Assembly: GCA_017305055.1 (NCBI GenBank) | Contig: JAFKMZ010000022.1 | Span: forward strand, 1 to 49,484 | Reading direction: 5' to 3' | DNA from: Lysobacterales bacterium | GTDB taxonomy: Bacteria > Pseudomonadota > Gammaproteobacteria > Xanthomonadales > Rhodanobacteraceae | Length of the DNA stretch: 49,484 nucleotides | Shown here: piece by piece, positions 1 to 7,709 of the stretch | Position numbering within the stretch: the stretch's first letter is position 1 | Layout of the letters: every line of letters starts with the position of its first letter | Notes under the pieces: model-generated | Told to the model about the DNA's origin: nothing | Databases searched by the model: none | Seen by the model: the letters and a program-made list of their open reading frames with translations, nothing else | Position numbers and translations under genes: made by a program

Positions 1-2532
1 GCGCTGGTTGGCACGCAGCAGCGCGGAAAGGGAAGAAAGACCCCCTTTCCCAGCAACCTCACCCCGGACCAGGGCATCGCGCACGAAGATCCGGTGCGCG
101 AGCGCCGCGTCCTGCTGGAACAGTACCGGCCGCTGCTCGACCAGGACCAGGCCGAACAGGCTGACCTGCTCGAACGCGACCACCGCGCCGCGGCGCTTCG
201 ACCAATGCGGATCGCGGCAACTCGTGCGCAGCAGGTGCGCCGCCTGCTGCTCGATCCACAGCGGGTCCACGCGCGCGTTGGTCATGGCCCAGACGCGGCC
301 GCCAACGTCGAGGATCTGGGCCGAGCACAGCCAGTTCGGCGGTGCCTTGGCCAGGACCGAGCCGGGGAAGACCTGGAACTTGCGCTCGCGGGGCCCCAGG
401 TAGCCGCCCTTCTCGTCCTTGCGCCCGACCAGGGTCGGCAGGCCGCTGAGGATGCTGCGATGGATCGCCTCGTAGGTCCGCGCAAAGCCCTCGTCGGCAG
501 CCGCCTCGCCGTCCGGCGCGCCGCTCCCCTGGCCGGCCTTGGCAGGCCGGGAGCCAGGTTTTGGCGAACGCCGCCGCGGTCCGGTGTCTCCCTTCGTGGC
601 CCACACGGCGGCAGGCGCCACCGGATCGATCGACCACCCCAGCTCCTGCGCCGTCGCCAGCAGCTGCCGGTGCAGCTCGCTCCATTCGCGCATGCGCAGG
701 AAGCCGAGGAAGTGGCGCGAACACCAGTCGCGCAGCCTGGATTGCGTCAGCTCCTCATGCGCCGTGCGATAGGCGCGCCACAGGTTCAGCGCACCCGCGA
801 AATCGGACTGCGGATCGGCGAACGCCTTGTGCGCGGCGTCGGCCTGCGTGCGTGCATCGGCCGGCCGCTCGCGCGGGTCCTGCACGCTGAGGAAGGCGAC
901 GACCACCAGCGCCTCGCGCAAGGCCCCCAGGCGCTGCGCCTCGACCAGGATGCGCGCCAGCTGCACATCGATCGGCCAGCGCGCCAGGGTGCGGCCGATC
1001 GTCGTGAGCCGGCGCTCCCCGTCGATCGCGGAGACCTCGGCCAGGCGCCGGTAGCCATCGGCCACCACGCGCGGGTCCGGAGCGTCAAGAAAAGGAAAGT
1101 CCTCGACCGCACCCAGCTTCAGCGCCAGCATGCGCAGGATGACGTTGGCCAGCGACGAGCGCAGCAGCTCCGGGTCGGTGAACGCCGGCCGGGCGGCGAA
1201 ATCGGCCTCGTCGTACAGCCGGTAGCAGATGCCCGGCCCGACGCGTCCGCAGCGCCCCTTGCGCTGGTCGGCCGCCGCCTGGGAAACCGGTTCCACATGC
1301 AGGCGTTCGATCTGGCTGCGCCGGCTGTAGCGCTTGATCCGGGCCGTGCCGGTGTCCACCACGTAGCGGATACGCGGCACGGTGAGCGAGGTCTCGGCGA
1401 CGTTCGTCGCCAGCACGATGCGGCGCGGGACCCCCGGCTTGAACACGCGGTCCTGGTCCCTGGCCGACAGGCGGGCGTACAGCGGCAGGACTTCCGTCGC
1501 CCGGTACTGGCGACGCGACAGCAACAGGTGTGCATCGCGGATCTCGCGCTCGCCGGGCAGGAACACCAGCACGTCGCCACGCGGGTCGGCGCGGGTGATC
1601 TCGTCGAGCACCGCCGCCACGTGCTCGGCGCTGCCCTGCGGGAAAGGGAAAAGGGGGTCAGGTTCACTTTTCGCTGGACGGGGCGTTGGATCCGTCGCCG
1701 CCTCGGGCGAAAAGTGAACCTGACCCCCTTTTCCCCCTCGCCAGCGCACCTCGACCGGGTAGGCGCGGCCTTCCACCTGCACCACTGGCGCGCCGCCGAA
1801 ATGCTCGGCGAAGCGCGCCGTGTCGATGGTCGCCGAGGTGACGATGATCTTGAGGTCTGGCCGCTTGCCAGCCAGCCGCTTCAGATACCCGAGCAGGAAA
1901 TCGATGTTGAGGCTGCGCTCGTGCGCCTCGTCGATGATCAAGGTGTCGTAGGCACTGAGCCAGGGATCGTGCTGGGTCTCGGCCAGCAGGATGCCATCGG
2001 TCATGAACTTGACCAGGCTGCGCGCGGACACCTGGTCGGTGAAACGCACCTGGAAGCCGACGATGTCGCCAACCGTCGTGCCCAGTTCCTCGGCCACGCG
2101 CCGCGCCATTGAACGCGCGGCCAGGCGCCGTGGCTGGGTGCAACCGATCATGCCCGCCTCGCCGCGCCCGGCGGCCAGGCACAGCTTCGGCAGCTGCGTG
2201 GTCTTGCCCGAGCCGGTTTCGCCGGCAATCACCACCACCTGGTGCTTGCGGATCAGCGCCACGATGTCGTCGCCGCGCACGCTGATCGGCAGGGCGGCGT
2301 CCAGCGTGATGTGCGGCTTGGCTGCCACGCGTTCCCGGCGCCGCGCCGCTGAGCGTTCGACGTCCGCAGCAAGGGCCGCGAGCTTGCCCGCGTCGGGCTC
2401 GCGAGCGAGCTTGCGCCAACGTTGCTGCAGGTGGTGCAGGTCGCGGCTGGACACCGCCTCGAGCTGCCGGCCCAGGGCCTGCAACCGCGGACCGCGGTTG
2501 TCGGATTCGTCGTGCGCGCGGGAATGCTTCAT
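1..2532 (-). CDS. hrpA: ATP-dependent RNA helicase HrpA (DEAH box), 3' end outside window
   Basis: DEAH-box (SF2) helicase that remodels RNA or ribosome complexes using ATP in the cytoplasm. The minus-strand frame is open from 2532 to the window edge (844 codons), so roughly the last third of a usual HrpA (about 1300 aa) is missing. Visible motifs are Walker A GETGSGKTT (about residues 104-112), DEAH (201-204), SAT (about 233-235), then LVFLPGEREIR and QRKGRCGRVGPG in the second RecA domain. Residues about 266-296, between the two RecA domains, are encoded by a perfect palindromic repeat (1646-1735), and the frame stays open through it. An in-frame ATG lies 4 codons upstream at 2544; neither start has a clear ribosome site. 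Identity is sure; the start is not. Confidence 0.93.
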   Translation of the reverse strand, partial: MKHSRAHDESDNRGPRLQALGRQLEAVSSRDLHHLQQRWRKLAREPDAGKLAALAADVERSAARRRERVAAKPHITLDAALPISVRGDDIVALIRKHQVVVIAGETGSGKTTQLPKLCLAAGRGEAGMIGCTQPRRLAARSMARRVAEELGTTVGDIVGFQVRFTDQVSARSLVKFMTDGILLAETQHDPWLSAYDTLIIDEAHERSLNIDFLLGYLKRLAGKRPDLKIIVTSATIDTARFAEHFGGAPVVQVEGRAYPVEVRWRGGKGGQVHFSPEAATDPTPRPAKSEPDPLFPFPQGSAEHVAAVLDEITRADPRGDVLVFLPGEREIRDAHLLLSRRQYRATEVLPLYARLSARDQDRVFKPGVPRRIVLATNVAETSLTVPRIRYVVDTGTARIKRYSRRSQIERLHVEPVSQAAADQRKGRCGRVGPGICYRLYDEADFAARPAFTDPELLRSSLANVILRMLALKLGAVEDFPFLDAPDPRVVADGYRRLAEVSAIDGERRLTTIGRTLARWPIDVQLARILVEAQRLGALREALVVVAFLSVQDPRERPADARTQADAAHKAFADPQSDFAGALNLWRAYRTAHEELTQSRLRDWCSRHFLGFLRMREWSELHRQLLATAQELGWSIDPVAPAAVWATKGDTGPRRRSPKPGSRPAKAGQGSGAPDGEAAADEGFARTYEAIHRSILSGLPTLVGRKDEKGGYLGPRERKFQVFPGSVLAKAPPNWLCSAQILDVGGRVWAMTNARVDPLWIEQQAAHLLRTSCRDPHWSKRRGAVVAFEQVSLFGLVLVEQRPVLFQQDAALAHRIFVRDALVRGEVAGKGGLSSLSALLRANQR
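1646..1735. repeat. 90-bp palindromic element inside hrpA (family A)
   Basis: Two perfect 29-bp inverted arms (1646-1674 and 1707-1735) surround a 32-bp centre. The arm core reads GGGGGTCAGGTTCACTTTTC. The total is 90 bp, 30 codons, so the hrpA reading frame is kept. The same arm type recurs at 4322-4415 and 7624-7706. The design resembles REP/REPIN elements mobilised by REP-associated tyrosine transposases; no such transposase gene lies in the window, so that link is inference. Confidence 0.9.
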
Positions 2533-2562
2533 CGGGCCGTACATGATACCGGCACGACCCAA

Positions 2563-2590
2563 GGGGACCCCAAAACGGGGTCAGGCTTCC
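2563..2590. repeat. Half copy of family A element with hairpin at M20 gene stop
   Basis: CAAAACGGGGTCAGG (2571-2585) matches the left arm of the element at 4322 with one mismatch. It overlaps a hairpin GACCCC-AAAAC-GGGGTC (2566-2582). The stop codon of the minus-strand M20 gene (2581-2583) lies inside this half arm. No matching right arm is visible. It could also act as a weak terminator, but no T-tract follows. Confidence 0.6.
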
Positions 2591-4257
2591 GGGGTCAACG
2601 AGGCCGGGGCACCACAGGTTGAGCCCTGGGTCAGGCACGGATACCTGATGCCGAGCTGCTCCAGGTAGCTGCCGTACTTGGCCGGGTTGTAATAGAACTT
2701 CTGCATCAACGGCCGCATGACCTTCATCGACGCGTCGTTGATGTGGATCTCGGGCGCGGCGTCGGCAGGCAGGAACGATGCATACACCACCGGCTTGTCG
2801 GCCCCGTAGGCCTTCTCGGCGAGCTTGGGCTGCTCCTCGTCGAAATACTTCTTCGCCTGCGCGACGAGTTCCGGATCCAGATACAGATCCAGCGCGGTCA
2901 TCGCCAGCACCTTGCCCTCGGCCACCGATCCCTTGTGCGCGATCGGCGTCGCGCCGGCCAGCGCAGCCGCCCAGTTGTGCCCGCCGATGCCGGGAATGTT
3001 GCTGGGGAAGATCAGGCGCACGCTCGGCACCGACCACATGACGTCGCCGATGTCATCCGAGCCGCCGCCGGAAGGATGCTCCGTTCCCGTGCCGAGCTCA
3101 TCGAGCTTGGTCGACAACCCAATTTCCGGCTTGCCGACGAGTTTCTGCACACCCTTCGCATACGCCTGGTCGGCCTCGCTCCACTGCGGCAAGCCAACCG
3201 CCTGGATGTTCTTGTACACCGCCTCGGCCAGTGGCTTGTTGGCCCAGGACGGCCAGGCCGACCCGACCACCTTGTGCGTGAACGTGGTGCCGAACATGTC
3301 CGCGGCGGCCTGTGCCGCCCGGTTGCCCGCCGCGTAGTCGGAGAGGATCCACTCTGGCGTCACCTCGCGGAAGTAGTACCAGTTGGTGGCCAGGTGCGGC
3401 ACGATGTTCGGCTGGTTGCCGGTAAAGGGCAGCACGTTGTGCGTGCGCGAGCTCGGCCGGAAGAACTGCCGCATGAAATTGATGCCGACGTCCATCATCT
3501 CGACGGAGGCGAGCGCGCTCTTGCCTTCCCAGGGCGCACCGGCGGCGTGCACCGACTTGCCGTTGAAGGTGTAGACCACGGAAATCAGGCCGGTGCCGGC
3601 GGTGCGCCCGTACTCGGTCTTCAAGGCCGAACCGACGTGGGTGGAAAGCACGGCGTCGACGTCCTTGAACACGCCGGCCCGGACGTACCACGCCTTGCCG
3701 CCGACGATCTCCTCGGCGATGCCAGGCCAGACCTGGATCGTGCCGGAGACGTTGTTCTTGCTCATGACCTCCTTGAGCGCGAGGGCCGCCACGACCATGC
3801 CGCCCAGGCCACTGTTGTGTCCCTCGGCCTGGCCCGGGCCACCCACGATCATGGGATCCTCCTTGAGCACACCTGGCCATTGCGACAGGCCCGGCAGGCC
3901 GTCCTCGTCGTTGTTCAGCGATACCGTGGGCTTGCCCGAACCGTGGCTCCAGGTCGCCAGCCACGCCGTCGGCATGCCGGCGATGTTGTTCTGGATCTCG
4001 AAGCCGTGCTTGCGCAGGATGCCGGTCAGGTACTTCTGCGTCTCGGTCTCGTGGTAGCCGATCTCCTGGAAGCTGAAGGTGGAGTCGACGATCTGCTGCA
4101 CCAGCTTGGCGTTGGCATCGACATACGCCGCCGCGGCCTTCTTCAGCGCGTTGCGGTCAGCGCTTTGCGCCGACACCGCGAAACTCGTCGCCACCGTCAC
4201 CAGCGTCGCCGCAGTGACCAACCCGAGCAGCCTTGAACCCGCACGCATGACCTGCAT
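2581..4257 (-). CDS. Secreted M20-family amidohydrolase (AbgB-like)
   Basis: Zinc-dependent M20 peptidase/amidohydrolase of 558 aa. An N-terminal hydrophobic signal segment (LLGLVTAATLVTVATSFAVSA) predicts export. Family marks are GHNSGLGG (metal ligand region), the acidic pair in GIAEEIVGG (catalytic Glu), and SVHAAGAPWEGKSA in the dimerisation domain, close to p-aminobenzoyl-glutamate hydrolase subunit B. The true substrate is unknown. The ATG at 4257 was chosen because GGGGAGA sits about 8 bp upstream; a longer in-frame extension to 4302 lacks support. It lies 48 bp upstream of hrpA on the same strand and downstream of a secreted propeller protein. Its stop codon falls in a half palindromic repeat. 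Confidence 0.85.
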   Translation of the reverse strand: MQVMRAGSRLLGLVTAATLVTVATSFAVSAQSADRNALKKAAAAYVDANAKLVQQIVDSTFSFQEIGYHETETQKYLTGILRKHGFEIQNNIAGMPTAWLATWSHGSGKPTVSLNNDEDGLPGLSQWPGVLKEDPMIVGGPGQAEGHNSGLGGMVVAALALKEVMSKNNVSGTIQVWPGIAEEIVGGKAWYVRAGVFKDVDAVLSTHVGSALKTEYGRTAGTGLISVVYTFNGKSVHAAGAPWEGKSALASVEMMDVGINFMRQFFRPSSRTHNVLPFTGNQPNIVPHLATNWYYFREVTPEWILSDYAAGNRAAQAAADMFGTTFTHKVVGSAWPSWANKPLAEAVYKNIQAVGLPQWSEADQAYAKGVQKLVGKPEIGLSTKLDELGTGTEHPSGGGSDDIGDVMWSVPSVRLIFPSNIPGIGGHNWAAALAGATPIAHKGSVAEGKVLAMTALDLYLDPELVAQAKKYFDEEQPKLAEKAYGADKPVVYASFLPADAAPEIHINDASMKVMRPLMQKFYYNPAKYGSYLEQLGIRYPCLTQGSTCGAPASLTPEA

Positions 4258-4321
4258 GAGCGTATCTCCCCTGGATGTGGACCCCATCAGCCCCTGGGCC
4301 ATCGTACAAGAAAGGCAAAAA

Positions 4322-4415
4322 GGGGCAAAAAGGGGTCAGGTTCATTTTTCGCCTGACGTACGGGCGGAATTGGAATGCGGTTGGGCGAAAAATGAACCTG
4401 GCCCCTTTTTGCCCC
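4322..4415. repeat. Palindromic element (family A) at 3' end of propeller gene 1
   Basis: Inverted arms 4322-4353 and 4384-4415 pair at 31 of 32 positions around a 30-bp centre. The arm core is AAAAAGGGGTCAGGTTCATT. An extra AAAGGC/GCCCCT-rich extension lies outside the arms. The element ends 14 bp from the stop codon of the minus-strand gene at 4430, so its transcript would carry a strong 3' hairpin. Confidence 0.88.
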
Positions 4416-4429
4416 TCCTTTTTTGCCCC

Positions 4430-7400
4430 CTACTTGCCGGTCATCAGCGTCGGGGCGCCGACGGCCTGCGCCGCCTGGTTGTAGCGGGCCACGTCGCCGG
4501 CGAGCAGGTCGTTGAACTGTGCCAGCCGGCGCTCGAGTTCGGCCTTGGCGGTGGCGGCGGTGGCCAGCTCGGTGGCGTCGGGCGGCCGGGTGAAGTTGGC
4601 GTTGCCGAGGCTGTTCAGATCCCGGTTCAGACGTCCGGGAAAATGCACCGAATCACCCGCGTCGCGCTGGATCTGCGGGTTGTACATGCTGTCGCGGAAC
4701 GCCGTGAGCTGCTCGTCGAGCTGACGGGCCTGGGCGGTCAGCGCCGCGTACCGGTTCGGTGCGTCGCCGTGCGTGGTCGTCGACTGCACGAACGCGTCCA
4801 GGCTGGTGTGCATCTGCGCGAGGCGGTTGAGCATGACGTGGAAGGCGCTCAGCTGGTCGCGCGCCTGCAGGTTGAACGCCAGGTTCGCCTGGGCCACGGC
4901 TGGCGGCACGTCCAGGTTCGGATCGCCGTGCACGGTCACCGTGGTGTCCTGGGTCTGCCCGTTGACGGTGACCGCCACCTTGTAGGTGCCGGGCAACACC
5001 GCCGGGCCGGAGCGGGGACCGAAATCCCCGACCGCGGCGCCAGCCAACGGCGTTGCCGGCGCGTAGCTCATGTTCCAGCGGAATTCGTTGACCCCGGCCT
5101 TGGCCGGTCCATACCGGGTGTCGACGACTTCGCCGTCGCCGTTGCTCACCACGATGCGCACCGGCGTGCGCCGGGCGGCCTTGTCCGCTGCGGTCGGTTG
5201 CAGCGCGTCCTTCAGGTAGTAGTCGATCAGCACGTCCTGCCGCGTGCGGCGGGCGGCGTTGGAATACTGCGTGCCCGGCGCGGCGCTGAACAGGTGGAAC
5301 GCCTGTTGCGCGATCTGGCCATCCATCTCCTCCCATGGGCGCAGGTTGTCCAGCACCAGCACGCCCAGGCCGTGCGTGCCGACGATCAGGGCCTGGTGGT
5401 CGAATTTCAGGTCGAAGACCGGGGCCGTGGGAAAGCCGGCGCCGAAGGGCTGCCAGTGCGCGCCACTGTCGCGCGAGTACCACAGGCCGGTCATGTTGCC
5501 GAGCACCAGCAGGCCCTTGTGGTTGGGATCCTCGCGCACTACCACGGCGGCCTCATCGGGCAGGCCCTTGCCGATGCTGCGCCAGGACTTGCCGTAGTCG
5601 TCGGTGGCGTAGACGTAAGGCTTGCGGTCGTCCATCTCGTGGTTGTCGAAGGCCACGTAGGCGGTGCCGGCGGCGAAGGGCGAGACGCCGACCTTGAACA
5701 CGCGCGCCCACTGCGGAGCGCCGGGCGGCGTGACCTTGCTCCAGTGCGCACCGCCATCGCGGGTCACGTGCACCAGGCCGTCATCGCTGCCGGTCCACAT
5801 CACCGCCGGGTCGGTCGGCGCGATCTCCAGCGCCAGCAGCGTGTCGTAGACCTCGGCGCCGGACAGGTCGTAGTTGACCGGGCCGCCCGAGTACAGCTGC
5901 TTGCTCTTGTCGTCGCGCGTCAGGTCCGGACTGATGACGCTCCAGTTCTGGCCGGCATCGGTGGACTTGAACACCACGTTGCCACCCAGGAACAACGTGT
6001 CCGCGTCGGTGGCCGACACGGCGATCGGCGAGGTCCAGTTGAAGCGGTAGGCGTGGTCCCTGGTCTCCAGGCTGGCGAGCGCACGGTAGGGCTTGATGCT
6101 GACGCGGTTGTGGCTGACCACGTCGTAGCGGACGATGCCGCCATTCTGCGAATCGGCGTAGATGCGGTTGGCATCACTCGGCGCCGGGACGATGTACTGG
6201 CCGTCGCCCAGCGGTATCTCGAACCAGTCCTGGTTCTCCACCTTCTTGACGAAGCGCCGGTCCGGCGGCGGCGTGGACGGCCCGCACCAGCCATCGTTGT
6301 CCTGCAGGCCGACGCAGACGGTGTACGGCGAACGGTTGTCGGTCGCCACCTGGTAGGCCTGGCCGAGCGGCACGGTGTCGGCGAAGCGCCAATGCGCGCC
6401 GGCGTCGCGGCTGAGGTAGATGCCGCCGTCGTTGCCCTGGATCATGCGCGCCGGGTCGGTCGGGTCCTGCCAGAACGTGTGGTGGTCGACGTGCACGGTG
6501 ACGTCGGTGTCGAGCGCATGCGCGGTGTGGCCGCCGTCGTCCGACTGCATCAGGTAGAACGAGGTGAAATACAGCTTCTTCTCGTTGTCCGGCGCCACGA
6601 ACACGTGCGAGAAATAGAACGGCCGCTGGTTGATGTTGTAGTCCTCGCTCACGCGCCGCCAGTGCTCGCCGAGGTCGGTGGAATCGAACAGCAGGCCTTC
6701 GCCGTGCTTGGCCTCGATGAGGGCGTAGATGTGCTGCGGGTTGCTCGGTGCCACGGCCACGCCGATGCGCCCGAGCGGCGCCTTGGGAATGCCTTCGCTG
6801 AGCTGACTCCAGGTGTCGCCGCCGTCGGTCGAACGCCACAGGCCACTGCCGGGGCCGCCCTGGTCCAGCTTCCAGGGATAGCGCTGGGCCTGCCACATGG
6901 CGGCAAACAGCACTTTCGAATTGCTGCCGTCGATGCTCAGGTCGATCGCGCCGCTGCGGTCGTTGACGAACAGCACCTTCTTCCAGGTCTGGCCGCCGTC
7001 GGTGGTCTTGAACACGCCGCGCTCGGCGTTCGGTCCCCAGACATGGCCGAGCACGGCCACCCACACGGTGTTGCCGTCGTGCGGGTCGACCACCACCTTG
7101 GCGATGTTGCCGGCGTCCTTGAAGCCCATCAGCTTCCAGGTCGCGCCGGCGTCGGTCGAGCGGTACAGGCCGGCGCCGTCCAGCACGTCGTTGCGGATAT
7201 TGGCCTCGCCGGTCGCCACCCAGACGATGCCCGGGTTCGAGGGATCGAGCACCACGTCGCTGATCGAGGCGGTCGGCTGCTTGGCGAAGATCGGGTGCCA
7301 CTGGTAGCCGCCGTCGGTGGTCTTCCATACCCCACCACCGGCCGCACCGGCGTAATAGATCTGCGGCTGTCCGGGGATGCCGACCACCGAGGTGATCCTT

Positions 7401-7552
7401 CCGCCGGCGATGGCAGGGCCGATGTTGCGCAACGCGAGGTGCTGGAACGGATCGGTCGGCGTCGGCGGTGCCGTCGCCGCCGTGGCGGGTGACAGGCCGA
7501 CGAGCAGCGCCAGGATCAGGCTGCAGGCAAGGATCAGGCTGGAAGGTTTCAC
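4430..7552 (-). CDS. VPS10/sortilin-type BNR-repeat beta-propeller protein 1
   Basis: Large exported protein of 1040 aa. A signal peptide (about residues 1-25, LILALLVGLSPATA) is followed by repeated Asp-box/BNR motifs such as STDAGATWK, TTDGGQTWK, STDGGDTWS and SRDAGAHWR, which mark sialidase- or sortilin-like propeller blades. The region after about residue 750 is not propeller and has an Ig-like stretch (PGTYKVAVTVNGQ) and a helical C-terminus. Family members are often labelled glycosyl hydrolase, but no catalytic residues are evident. A likely role is binding or processing extracellular polypeptide or glycan. The start is GTG at 7552, with GGGGA about 7 bp upstream. Two paralogues follow at 10557 and 13915, with an M16 protease between. 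Confidence 0.85.
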   Translation of the reverse strand: MKPSSLILACSLILALLVGLSPATAATAPPTPTDPFQHLALRNIGPAIAGGRITSVVGIPGQPQIYYAGAAGGGVWKTTDGGYQWHPIFAKQPTASISDVVLDPSNPGIVWVATGEANIRNDVLDGAGLYRSTDAGATWKLMGFKDAGNIAKVVVDPHDGNTVWVAVLGHVWGPNAERGVFKTTDGGQTWKKVLFVNDRSGAIDLSIDGSNSKVLFAAMWQAQRYPWKLDQGGPGSGLWRSTDGGDTWSQLSEGIPKAPLGRIGVAVAPSNPQHIYALIEAKHGEGLLFDSTDLGEHWRRVSEDYNINQRPFYFSHVFVAPDNEKKLYFTSFYLMQSDDGGHTAHALDTDVTVHVDHHTFWQDPTDPARMIQGNDGGIYLSRDAGAHWRFADTVPLGQAYQVATDNRSPYTVCVGLQDNDGWCGPSTPPPDRRFVKKVENQDWFEIPLGDGQYIVPAPSDANRIYADSQNGGIVRYDVVSHNRVSIKPYRALASLETRDHAYRFNWTSPIAVSATDADTLFLGGNVVFKSTDAGQNWSVISPDLTRDDKSKQLYSGGPVNYDLSGAEVYDTLLALEIAPTDPAVMWTGSDDGLVHVTRDGGAHWSKVTPPGAPQWARVFKVGVSPFAAGTAYVAFDNHEMDDRKPYVYATDDYGKSWRSIGKGLPDEAAVVVREDPNHKGLLVLGNMTGLWYSRDSGAHWQPFGAGFPTAPVFDLKFDHQALIVGTHGLGVLVLDNLRPWEEMDGQIAQQAFHLFSAAPGTQYSNAARRTRQDVLIDYYLKDALQPTAADKAARRTPVRIVVSNGDGEVVDTRYGPAKAGVNEFRWNMSYAPATPLAGAAVGDFGPRSGPAVLPGTYKVAVTVNGQTQDTTVTVHGDPNLDVPPAVAQANLAFNLQARDQLSAFHVMLNRLAQMHTSLDAFVQSTTTHGDAPNRYAALTAQARQLDEQLTAFRDSMYNPQIQRDAGDSVHFPGRLNRDLNSLGNANFTRPPDATELATAATAKAELERRLAQFNDLLAGDVARYNQAAQAVGAPTLMTGK

Positions 7553-7623
7553 GGCAGTCCCCTGGTTCAGGCCCCAGCCACAGCGGCTGCGGCGGCGAGG
7601 CGGAATACGGTGTGTCAGTGCGA

Positions 7624-7706
7624 GGGGGAAAGGGGGTCAGAGTTACTTTTCCACCGATTCCACTGTCGATACCGGCGTCGAAAAGTAACTCTGACCCCTT
7701 TTCCCC
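7624..7706. repeat. Palindromic element (family A, variant arms) at 3' end of M16 gene
   Basis: Arms 7624-7651 and 7680-7706 pair around a 28-bp centre. The core is GGGGGTCAGAGTTACTTTTC, a variant of the GGTTCA arms at 1646 and 4322. It ends 3 bp before the stop codon of the minus-strand M16 gene (7710-7712). It also lies about 70 bp upstream of the propeller gene start at 7552. Confidence 0.88.
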
Positions 7707-7709
7707 TTT

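Noticed and set aside
20-55. Another family A element at the hrpA left edge (GACCCCCTTTCCC at 40-52)
   Set aside because: Only 13 bp match an arm end and no partner is visible; it could be chance in G/C-tract-rich coding sequence.
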